DNA of 64,000 nt. It comes from Cololabis saira. Taxonomy: Eukaryota; Chordata; Actinopteri; Beloniformes; Belonidae. Made by a program: the position numbers and the translations under genes. The notes under the pieces are model-generated. The model was not told the origin of the DNA and did not search any database. It saw nothing but the letters and a program-made list of their open reading frames with translations. The stretch spans positions 27,399,919-27,463,918 of the forward strand of contig NC_084592.1 in assembly GCF_033807715.1 (NCBI RefSeq), read 5' to 3'. This document shows positions 10,868-19,996 of the stretch, in pieces. How positions within the stretch are numbered: position 1 is the first letter of the stretch; every line of letters begins with the position of its first letter.

Positions 10868-11310
10868 GTCGGACGCGGCGCCGTGGCACCGCGGATCCGG
10901 GTTAAATCATCCAGGTTCCCGGGTGGTTTGGGAGCTGGGTCTTCGGGGGTCTGTCCCAGGCTGGACCAGCTTCACTCTTCGAGATTTTCAGCGAAATCTG
11001 TCGGTTTGATCACCGGTAACGGGAGATGCGCCGCGGATGCGCTCCGGAGCCGATCTGTGCGCCCGCCGTGGAGTTGCGGCGCCCGTCGCGCATCCGCCGG
11101 GCAGATCCGGCTGAAATTCCGCTGGTCGGTCCCCGGGAGTCCCTGCTACCAGTCCAGGCCGGTTCCTGCGGTCCCGGCCGGTCGGAACCGGTCAGATTCC
11201 CTGGTTAAAGCCGCGGTGATGCGCGCTGCGCCTGCAGCGCTGCTCCCGGGCGCCCGGCGTGGCTCCGGGGCCAGCGTTCAGCATCCGCCGGGTAGATCCG
11301 GCTTAAATAG
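10868..11310. repeat. GC-rich degenerate tandem segment in K1-B
   Basis: Related blocks containing GATCCGGCTGAAATTCC-like sequence recur at about 10893, 11103 and 11295 (spacing about 190-210 bp), each preceded by GC-rich sequence with GCGCC/GCGCTG words. It is absent from the other K1 copies. Confidence 0.5.
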
Positions 11311-11647
11311 TGCATACATGTTATTTATATACAACTCATATTTTATTTTTTTAACAATAAAGTTTCCATTTGTGAAAATTCAGTGTTGTGTTAATTTACA
11401 GGCTCGGGCTGCTCTGGCGGAGCAAGGTTTATTCTCCTCCCCTGCTACACGTCATTCAGGGAGCCAATCAGCACAGCGCCTCATTATCATACCCCCCCCC
11501 TTCCCTAAAAATGAGGCGCAGAAAAAGAGGTTAGAAGCGGTAAAACTAGAAACTGATTTATGTAGAAAAAACAAGCTTTAGATTGTTTTTAAGACATTCA
11601 AGGCCTGTTTAAAATATACATTAAATGCCATAATAGGTCACCTTTAA

Positions 11648-12149
11648 GTGAAAATCAATATGGATTCAGAGAAAGTAGAACTACTGCATTTGCAGTAATG
11701 CAAATGGTAGAAGAAATAGCAAATGCAAATGAAAATAACGAGTGTTCTATTGGTCTGTATATTGATCTGCAGAAGGCTTATCACAAACAGCTATTGAGGA
11801 AATTAAAGATGTATGGAATACCAGGGGTTGTTCACTCTTGGCTGGAAAGTTATTTAGGTAATAGACAACAGTGTGTACAAATTAATGTTACTATGTCAGC
11901 ATTTAGAAAGATTACTTGTGGTGTACCTCAAGGATCAGTGATTGGTCCAATACTGTTTATTCTTTATATCAATGACATCTGCAATGTAACTGATTTTTTT
12001 AGATATGTAATATTTGCAGATGATACCAATTTGTTTTGCTCTGGTACGAATTTAAGGGAACTTTTGTGTTGTGTAGAAAGGGAGCTGGAAATTCTCAAGA
12101 GTTGGTTTGATGTTAATAAATTATCTTTAAATATTAAGAAAACAGAATT
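11648..12149 (+). pseudogene. LINE reverse transcriptase core, 3' part (CR1/Rex-like)
   Basis: This continues the RT interrupted by K1-B. Visible motifs in order are QYGFRESRTT, the motif A region GLYIDLQKAYHKQLL (shortened relative to the usual D..KAFDT.NH), CGVPQGSVIGPILFILYIND, and the catalytic YxDD-box equivalent FADDTNLF. SWFDVNKLSLNIKKT follows. Motif A keeps its aspartate, but a small deletion removes the normal DT.NH. Without ORF1, endonuclease or tail it is a fragment. It ends abruptly at 12149, where a different LINE begins. Confidence 0.88.
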
Positions 12150-12286
12150 TCCTCGAGGCCGACCGGTAGTCGCCAACACTGTTTACAGTGGAGGAGGGGA
12201 GCTGTTGACCTCGACTGGGGACATCGTCGGGCGGTGGAAGGAATACTTCGAAAATGCTCGCAAACTTTTGAAGTTTTGTTACCCGC
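12150..12286 (+). pseudogene. I/Nimb-like LINE scrap
   Basis: The frame VANTVYSGGGELLTSTGDIV then GRWKEYFEN matches the linker just upstream of the RT in the same LINE type as the fragment at 1783-2052 (usual form NTVYS..G.LLTST.D.V.RWREYFE). It is fused in frame to the preceding CR1-like RT, making one long but chimeric reading frame. Confidence 0.75.
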
Positions 12287-12338
12287 AGCTGCGCTGAGAC
12301 GCAAAAAAAAAAAGAAAAGAAAAGCTGCGCTGAGACGC
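12287..12338 (+). repeat. A-rich insert flanked by 16-bp direct repeat
   Basis: AGCTGCGCTGAGACGC occurs at 12287-12302 and again at 12323-12338. The 20 bases between are A with two G. This is the footprint expected of a retrotransposed tail with its TSD and no body. Confidence 0.6.
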
Positions 12339-12488
12339 TGTGGTGCTGCACGGCTCTCGGCAGAGATTGTATGAGTTAAAGTGAAGTGAGATGCCTCACT
12401 CCATTGGGAAAAAAACGTCTGGTGACAATTGCCGATAATTTTGATTATCGCTTTTTGTCGACAACGTCGACGAATCGTTGCAGCCCTA
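12339..12488. mobile_element. Solo hAT terminus
   Basis: The segment ends CGTTGCAGCCCTA. Read from the other strand, the end is TAGGGCTGCAACGATTCG, a hAT-type terminus common in fish. The opposite end is not found nearby, so it is a truncated copy. Confidence 0.6.
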
Positions 12489-12564
12489 ATTATGATCGGA
12501 ACACAAGCCATTTCACGGCCCAGTAGTAACGGCTCTACGGCCCGGTACCGGAATGGGAATCACA

Positions 12565-12630
12565 GATTTAAAGCACCTTGAATTGCCTTGTTGCTGATAG
12601 GGGCTATATAAATAAACTTGCCTTGCCTAA
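12565..12630 (+). repeat. L2-type 3' tail
   Basis: AAAGCACCTTGAATTGCC, then GGGCTATATAAATAAACTTG, as in the 1621 copy. Confidence 0.6.
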
Positions 12631-12639
12631 TGTCCTGTT

Positions 12640-13770
12640 ACCCAGGGTTTGTTGGTAACACCTCACAGTCCTTGTTGGGACATTGGAGTCCACACAGAAG
12701 TTTATATAGTCAGTTATGCACTCTGTGAGCTCGTCAATGTCCTCTCCATGTGGCTCACAGAGTACATCCCAAGCTCTACAGTGTCTGGTAGGCCTACTCA
12801 GGCCACTTCTGGACAGCCCTTGTGGTCACAGTCTGTCTCTTCACCAGGGGCAGGTAGCAGGGGCTGAGGTGTACCATGTTGTGTCCCAGATCTTTGGGGG
12901 GGCTGTATGCATCCTTAATGTTAGCATACAGCATATCCAGAGCCTTCCCCTCCCTAGTTGGATAGTCCATATACTGGGTGAAGGCCATCAGGGTTTTGTC
13001 CATGTTGACATGCTTAAAATCCCCTGATATGGTGATAAAGGCGCTTGGGTGAGACGTCTGGAGCTCCGCCACTGCTCCGTAGATGATGTCATACGCTGTT
13101 GTCGAGTTGGCGGACGGGGGGATGTAAACAATTACTACAATGGTGTGTGAGCTTTTCCTGGGCAAATAATATGGGCGCAGTCCAACGGCTTGAAGTTCAA
13201 CGTCCAGGCCACATATCAGTGTTTTAACCCAAATATTACCAGGATGACACCACCTCTTGTTGATAAGCATGGCAAGCCCACCTCCTTTCCTCCTACCACA
13301 CGTAGTGAAACCATTTCGAACCCAGTCAGAGCAACATTATTATCTGGTACATCCTGGTGGAGCCATGTCTCCGTAAAGCACATGACACTGCACTCGTGAT
13401 ATTCCTGTTGACTTCTGGCCAGCACCGTGAGCTCGTCCATCTTATTGCAGGGGGATCTCACATTTCCCATGATGATTGAAGGGAGACTCCTCACAAATTT
13501 GGCGGAGATGTTTTCTCAATTGATTTGTTCCTCCTCTGCAGCTTCGATGTGTGCTCCTCCAGACTTCAGATGGAAACTCAAACTCTCGCAATCTGGGCTG
13601 GCATGAGTGAGATCAGCTTTTCCCTGGAGTAAAACAAGGTGTCCATGGAGTCGCTGGACAACGGAGAATCTGCCGAGCCAAAGTATAAAAAGAATACTTG
13701 AAACCAAGACCGAAATTCTTTCTACCTGTATGTTGAAAGAACACAACCAATGGCAGAAAAAACTACCCAA
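12640..13770 (-). pseudogene. L2-like LINE: ORF start, endonuclease and linker
   Basis: Read from 13770 downward, the strand encodes an AP-endonuclease-type domain. GNVRSPCNKMDEL and CFTETWLHQDVPD come from one frame (13494-13216). YIPPSAN, ISGDFKHVNMDKTL and LGHNMVHLSPCYLPL come from another (13270-12794). VLCEPHGEDIDELTECITDY follows in a third (about 12770-12700). The family normally has GDFN and SDHN at catalytic positions; here they read GDFK and LGHN. At least two frameshifts and these substitutions mark an inactive copy. The RT is absent. Confidence 0.85.
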
Positions 13771-16700
13771 ATATTAACAAAAAATTACTCAACAGGCTGT
13801 TATGCAACTGGAATACTAGAATATACTATGAAATATAATGATCAAGATCCTATTTTGTATTTTTGTTTCTGTGCTTCAAATATGTTTTTTTTGCCATAAT
13901 AATGCCACAATATTTAAGTTAAAATACACATTTTAGCATTATAGGTCTCCATTAATTGTTTGTATTTTATATCCACTGCTGAAAGTTTAAATTGTTACTA
14001 ATACAACAAGCAAATTGATGGAAAGACCCATATAATGTTGTCTCCAACTTTGAAATTGAATATCTTAGGAGAGTGATATATGAGCATGTATGCAAAAACA
14101 CTCAACAAAATGAAGAAATAATCACTACACTGATATAGTTTCATCAATATTTTTAATCATTTTTAAGATCTGTACGACAATTGAACCTTCAGTGCCTCGT
14201 ATCTTATATGTGAAGATGAATGAGGGGTTTGACTCATTAATTATTGTTTAATGCAAAAATAAATACAAACAAATACCTGGAAAAAGTTCTGAGTCCTCTT
14301 ATTTTGCTCTGCACTTTACAGGATACAATTTATGATGGCAATGAATTAAACTTTAAATTATTCTTATCTTGGAATCTACATTTTTTATGAGATCAACTTC
14401 AAGTCATATTAAAGAACATTGCGTGTTCCTGGAAAATGGAATTTACTGGAAACCCACTGGGGGCCCTCATACAAGCCTGACTATTTGTTCTGGTGCTGCA
14501 GGGAGGGAGGGATATGATGCAAGAACTGTAGAGCCCACCTATGGACCAACAGCAAAAACAACTGGGCCTATTCAGGGCTCCTGGAGATCTTTTGATCTTT
14601 TTCACATCTAGTACAAATGGTCAGAAACAAATACAATACCACATCTAATACACACAAAAGGACGTCACTAAGAACATGAGGTCACATGTTTAATGATAAT
14701 TAAGCTAAATCCACCCCCTCCCAATCCAAAGTCTTTGAGAAGCCTATTCTGTCCCACAAGAATGCTAGCAAAATAATATAAATGATGATGACAAAGATGA
14801 TGATTAACAGGAGGTAGGGTGGGGGATGAGTCAGGGAAGTTACATATTTTAATTCCTTCCTTCCAACTGGAGTCTTGGCTATAAGAGCATTGGGGGTATG
14901 TGGGATCTAGTGTGATTGTCACCTTTTCCTCTTCACTACAGTCTGTCTTAAACTCCACAGCTGGATGTGCACAGGCCTTCCCATCATCCAGCGGCTAGGC
15001 TTGTCAGCCAATCAACCACCTGCAAGATTACCAACAGCTGTAAAAGTAAAATGTTCTTGGGGGGAGGGATAGGCTGGGTAAGGACATGGGGATAGAGGCA
15101 GTAAAAGACATAAGGAATTGAAAGGGGAATAAAGCTTGAACAAAAGTCTGCCGTAATGACACAAGTTGGAGTAAAAACGTCAAATGGGTCAAATTGAGAT
15201 ATCAAAACAAAGTAGGGATTTTTTTCTCCATGTAACTAATTTCATCTTTTTTATGCTATGGTTTCCTAAAATCTCATTTAATCCTTGCAGATGTCTTTTA
15301 TTGCCATGTTTTGGGATAACTATGTGAGGTCACACATTTGAGGAGTGAGGACCCCTAAATATGAACCACATGCATTGGTCTTTTGGGTGTAATAAGTATT
15401 TAGTTAAGTCAATAAATTGGTGATAATAACTTGGACTATGTTCATGGACATTAAAACATTTTGTCCTGCTTTGAAACGGACATATTTTTTTTGTACTATG
15501 TGTGAGTTGTGAACGCCTTTTGGCATCTGGACCCCAGGCAGAACAGTTCAGCACCATGACTTGTACTACGTACTGTATTCTTCTATAATGGATACAGTAT
15601 GCACATCGTGTGGCTGAAATATGCAAGCTCTTCCCTGAAAATAAGGTTTTCTGGGTGGGGACACATGTAGCTCCAAAACCTGCATATTCTTTTCAACATT
15701 GATGTTTCCTTTCGAGATGTACATGTTCTCCATTACACAGATACTAGATTTACTACATGACATTCACAGCTTTCTGAGAGAATATTTGATTAATCTAACC
15801 AGAGGACACTGTTCAATTTTGTTATCTTTCATAGTCCATTTTATATTAGTTTTGGCCCAGTGAAGATGGTGGCATTTCTGAATCCATGTATCATTCTTTC
15901 CTTCTATTTTCAATTGTCAATCAAAAATTTAAAAAATTTAAAAGTTACTTTTTATTTGGGAAAAAATGCCTGTTTTTTTCGCCTGCACATTGTGCAGGTG
16001 AATGTGCAGGATTATGTGCTCGTAATGATCTGAGGAGAAAAAGACTTGTGTCAGACACAGATTGTCCGTTAAATTGTACAGATATTTGCAGATTTCCACT
16101 TCTGCGGTCAATAACTCCTAAATAAAGACACAAAAAAGCATGATGTCAATTTTTAGGGGATGATGATGATTAGAGGATGATCTTTTCAACCCCAATCATG
16201 TGAATGACCTATAGTTAACCTATTTAGTAGCAATATGTTCCTCCAGAACATTTACTTTTCTGGGCTATTTTTCCCTGATGTCCAAACATTTTTGAGATAT
16301 GTTGCTGCCACCACATTCAAAATGAGCTCATATTTTTTTTATGAAGTGGTAAAATATCTCACTTTCATTATTCTATGTTTTTCATCTTCTTTAATGAGTA
16401 AAATATGGGTTTAAGGGACATGCAAATCATTGCCTTCTCTTGATTTTATACAGCTTCAAAAGTTTTTTCTTTTTTCTTTCTTTATTTTCTTTTTATTTAA
16501 CTGGCATTGTGTATCAACATCTGAGAACAATCAAACAAAGTCCCTTGCCATTTTTTAAATGCATTTCTAAGATGTTCCAAACATAGTCAGTAGAGAAAAA
16601 ACAACAGATCTGACTTTAGTGTTCCAGCTTCATGCGTGCAAAAGATGTTCAGATATGAGCTGCAGATCTATACTATTGCATTTGAGGCTAATTTTGATAG

Positions 16701-17640
16701 TATCAGAAGGTGTACCTATAGTATCTCAGTCAAAGCATGGGCATACATTGTGCAGGTGTTTTGAACAATGGAAGCAAAGCATCCTGTCATCATTTCCAAG
16801 AAGTAAACGTGCTTGAAGGGTTAAACCTTTTAAGCCGAGGTGTTGTTCTGGGGCATGCAGCATAGGGGTAAGATGAAAGCCAGAGAGGGGGAGAGGACGC
16901 AGGGGCAGCACGGCAGTATGTTTTCCTGTATGTATGTACCCTGGATGTAAACACAGCTGCTGTTAAGGAACTCATGCATAGCCCATATACCAGCGAGCTG
17001 TGTGAAATGAACTTTGACCCAGCAATGAGCTTGCTCCTGAAGAGCAAGAGAACTCAAAGTCATTCCAAGAGGACAGGCTTTGTCTATGAGGCAATCCCTT
17101 ATGTCTTGTGTGCCTCTCTCTCAACCCACGCATAAACTCACAGGCTTTACTTTTTCAGTCTCCTCAGCATGCCACCTAAATCAGACCATCTGGCCGTGGA
17201 ACACATAGCATGCTGCTGAGTGAACAATGCAAGTCCATTAATGTAGAAGAGGGAAAGACAGAAATGACAGAAACAAGAGGTAGGGGATGAAAAGTAGGGC
17301 TATGCAATTTTAAAGAGTTCCAACAATCTTCAGCATTTTTATCATGGAGTATGCCAAGCGTGAATGATTTGAATCAGGTAACTTTTCAACTGCATTGAGA
17401 AGTGACATCATTGTTTTTTGAAGAGTGACTCACTGGCTAAAACTTCCACCCAACTACCACCCACCCCCACCTATCCTCTCCCCGAACACTACCAACACCC
17501 AAAAGAGAGAAAAAAAAGTTGAAGCATGGTAGAAGGTGGATTTCGCTACTTGCTCAGATAGATAATGTAGAGCAAAGAAAGAGCAGATTTTTCTGACAGA
17601 TGTGTCAGGTGTCTAATTTTGGTCAGATGCTGCCGTGATG
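13771..17640. other. Long noncoding stretch
   Basis: I find no gene, LINE, LTR or TIR-bounded element here. Open frames are short and lack motifs. It is the longest stretch without recognisable mobile DNA in the first half of the window, and the best place there to look for unique or conserved host sequence. Confidence 0.5.
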
Positions 17641-17690
17641 TGTTATAGGGGACATATTATGATAAAAATCAAACCCTCTGTGGTTTTAAG
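17641..17690. repeat. K1-like terminus remnant
   Basis: TTATAGGGGACATATTATG resembles the K1 end, with TTAT in place of TTAA, but the following sequence does not match K1. It may belong to a related TTAA family. Confidence 0.35.
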
Positions 17691-18162
17691 GTGTCTGAGT
17701 CAACTGCCAACTCAAAAACAATCATCTTAAACGAACAATGCCATCACTTAGTTTGGGGTTATGTAAATGTGAAAATAGGTAATTGGTAAATAGGTTCAGA
17801 TTTGCTGGGTCTCCTTGTTTGTAAGTGCCTGGAAGGGTGATACGAGTTGGGTAGCAGCCCAAGGCACTGGCTTTGGCGTTCCGAAACTCAGTCACAGAAA
17901 CTGGCTTTTGAGACAAGAAATGTCATCTCTCTCTGGTGGGGAAGAAACCTGAGTTTGAGAAATGAGGTTGAGAGGTACCAATCAGATAACTGGGCTCACC
18001 TCAACAGATAACAGGTTCTTGAACAAGCTGCCCCAAGAGGAGCTCAACCATGTTCTACTCTCAAGTTGTCCAGGGTGAAAGGCATTGGGCTACAGTGGGA
18101 TTACTTACTGCCCTCTGGCTCAGAGTCTGTACTTTTGTGCTTATGTGCTAACAGACATTTAA

Positions 18163-18900
18163 GAGTGTGTGGCAGGGTGGAGGAACTGCAGCCACGCTGA
18201 CGGGACACAGGTGTGACCCGTCAACCTCTCCACCCTGCCAGCCTTTTAAGGGAGAGACAGAGAAGCTGCAGGGGAGGACTGGGAACCTGCTGCTGGTCGT
18301 GGTGCTTGTGCACGTGTGTCCTGGGTGTGAGGTTCCGGTGGATTAAATAAAAGGGTTCTGCACTGCGACGGGATGGAGAAGGGAGGCACGGAGCGGGCCC
18401 TGGAAGCGCTCGCCCATGCCATGGCGGACCTGGCCGCCCTGCTCCGTGACCAGGGCGAGCAGCAGCTGACGAGGCTGGAAGCGCTCGTGGCCGCGGAGCG
18501 ATCCACCCCTGCGCCACGCCGGAGGTTCGCCGCAGCAGTGCGGGAGGGGCTGGCGGCGCTGCAGCTGAGAGGCCGGGAGGCAGAAGCTGCGGGCCGCCAA
18601 GCGACGGCTCCCGAGGCGGTGGGACCCCCGGAGCGGCCCATCTCGGCACCACGCCTGAGGTTCGCCGCGGCAGCGCTGGCGGGGCTGCAGCCGACCGGCC
18701 GGGAGGCAGTGGCTGCAGCTCGCCAGGCGACGGCTCCACAGGCGAAGTCGGAGGGGGAGTCGGGGGCGGAGTCGGAGGGGGCTGCGGAGGTGGAGGCGGC
18801 CGTTCCCGCTGGTCGGCCCGGCGCCGAGGACGATCTCCCGACCGTTCCCACTGGTGTCCATGTCCTCTCTATCCTGTCGGTCTCGCCCTGCTACAGAGTG
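18163..18900 (+). mobile_element. LTR-bounded element with internal gag-like ORF, 5-bp TSD
   Basis: The unit 18168-18895 starts TGTGGCAGGGTGGAG and ends CGCCCTGCTACA. GAGTG flanks it exactly at 18163-18167 and 18896-18900. The first 197 bp (18168-18364) match the solo LTR at 6003-6247 up to GGGTTCTGCACT. The last 35 bp (18861-18895) match the end of that LTR from TGTCCTCTCTATCC. Between them lie 496 bp of GC-rich sequence with an ORF. Either an LTR gained this insert, or a full element was deleted down to part of each LTR plus the start of gag. Confidence 0.85.
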
Positions 18901-18912
18901 CTTCTAAACTGA
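18373..18912 (+). CDS. Gag-like or low-complexity ORF inside the LTR element
   Basis: The frame has 179 codons from the ATG at 18373. The N-terminus (MEKGGTERALEALAHAM, then LAALLRDQGEQQLTRLEAL) is helical and coiled-coil-like, resembling the beginning of gag in some fish Gypsy elements. Residues ~47-85 and ~92-124 form two imperfect repeats (RRRFAAAVREGLAAL and RLRFAAAALAGLQP, each leading to GRQATAP or ARQATAP). An acidic Glu/Ser/Ala stretch follows. No zinc knuckle or major homology region is present. The frame runs through the LTR end and past the TSD, so its stop is outside the element. GC content is far above its surroundings. Gag identity is a guess. Confidence 0.45.
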   Translation: MEKGGTERALEALAHAMADLAALLRDQGEQQLTRLEALVAAERSTPAPRRRFAAAVREGLAALQLRGREAEAAGRQATAPEAVGPPERPISAPRLRFAAAALAGLQPTGREAVAAARQATAPQAKSEGESGAESEGAAEVEAAVPAGRPGAEDDLPTVPTGVHVLSILSVSPCYRVLLN

Positions 18913-18924
18913 ACTCATTTTGAG

Positions 18925-19400
18925 TATTAGGGAACTTCAACATTCATGTGAGTTATGACAGTCTTACCTGGAGGGGTGCGATTGGGAGGAACATCCCTGT
19001 CCGAACTGAACCCAAGTGGTTTTCGGTTGCTGGATCACCTTGCACGTTAACATTTATTTAAAACAAACACCATGTTGAAACACAAGGATGTCCATAACTA
19101 CTGAACTATTAACCAGAGACACCTGGGCAGTAGCTCTGAATAGGTGGTTTCACTTTTTCAAAAGTGGGAGTTCCCATTCAAACAGACCAGGAGTTTGGTC
19201 TGCATTGTTGGTAGTAGGTCAGATTTGTTCTGCATAGGAGTTGGACTTTGTCAAAGCTGCCCTTTTTCCAACAATTCAATTAATAATTTCTATGGACTGA
19301 ATTTCTAGCCACAGCCAAGGGGGGGATCCGGTTTGGTGGCCTCTGCTTTTTGTGTATGATATAGTCCTGTTAGTTTCACCAAAACACAATTTTGACAGAG
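18925..19400 (+). pseudogene. Degenerate I/Nimb-like LINE (endonuclease and RT scraps)
   Basis: GNFNIHVSYDSLTWRGAIGR (about 18938-18998) matches the endonuclease block G.FN.HVG.DSLTW.G. VGSRSDLFCIGVGL (about 19200-19245) and SQPRGGSGLVASAF (about 19311-19352) match RT blocks around the usual SD.F.V.VGLRQGCPLSP and RRSQG. The intervening coding part is deleted and several frames are needed. The same LINE type is present at 1783, 12150 and 60660. Confidence 0.65.
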
Positions 19401-19996
19401 CTGCATGCTACTTTTATTGCTTTTTAACCAAAGCATGTTGCATATCTTTCATTGCTGCCTCAATGAAAGATGAGCAAAATATGCTCAACAGGAAATTACA
19501 TAGTGCGGCCACATCATGACCACCATGGAGAAATCTCAATATATCATGTGTTAAATTTACATCATGGCTGTTCTGGTCAATAGACAATAATCTATGTACA
19601 AAGAAGAAAAAATAGCTAATTTATTTCACCAAAAACAGACCACTCCTAATCCTCAAAAGACTGAAGTTCAGAAGAGAACTCTTGACATTTCTTTGATTTA
19701 TAATACAAAAATCATAGAGACAATTTGTGAGGTGAGTGTTGGAAAAGAAAAGCCTTTCATGAGTAACGAAAGTAATGCCTGCACACTAAAATATGATGTC
19801 AATGATAACTTTAAGACCCTTTGATTTACTTTTACAATTTGTTGTGTTCGAAACTTCATCCTCACGAAGGCAATTCTTCACAAAAAGAGACACGACATCC
19901 CACATGAAGCTTTCAACAGGATCATTTCACACCATGAGAAGAGGAATCTTTTGTTCTGGGAGGACAAAAAGAAAAAGAGAGAAATGTGCTGTTGAG
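19401..19996. other. Noncoding DNA
   Basis: No element or gene recognised. Confidence 0.45.

Larger units (their letters stand above)
10577..11647 (-). mobile_element. TTAA-target transposon K1, copy B (reverse orientation)
   Basis: TTAA at 10577-10580 and 11644-11647 flanks termini AGGGGACCTATTATG and CATAATAGGTCACC. It has split a LINE RT, whose two halves join in frame. It keeps the CRE palindrome (10755-10782) and the poly(A)-like region with AACAATAAAG (near 11353-11362). It differs from other copies in holding a GC-rich tandem segment (10860-11310) in place of PM. A 232-codon frame across that segment has no recognisable domain, and I treat it as incidental. Confidence 0.88.

Noticed and set aside
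10883..11581. 232-codon frame in GC-rich DNA
   Set aside because: It has no domain or conserved motif, is composition-driven, crosses the K1-B boundary between GC-rich cargo and the AT-rich end, and is absent from other K1 copies.
12150..12297. Single 199-codon frame over 11698-12297, considered as one protein
   Set aside because: It is a chance in-frame fusion of two different LINE fragments, switching family at about 12150.
18221..18861. Three long minus-strand frames opposite the gag-like ORF
   Set aside because: They are complements of a GC-rich repetitive ORF, with Pro/Ala/Ser/Arg-biased composition and no motif. I read them as shadows.
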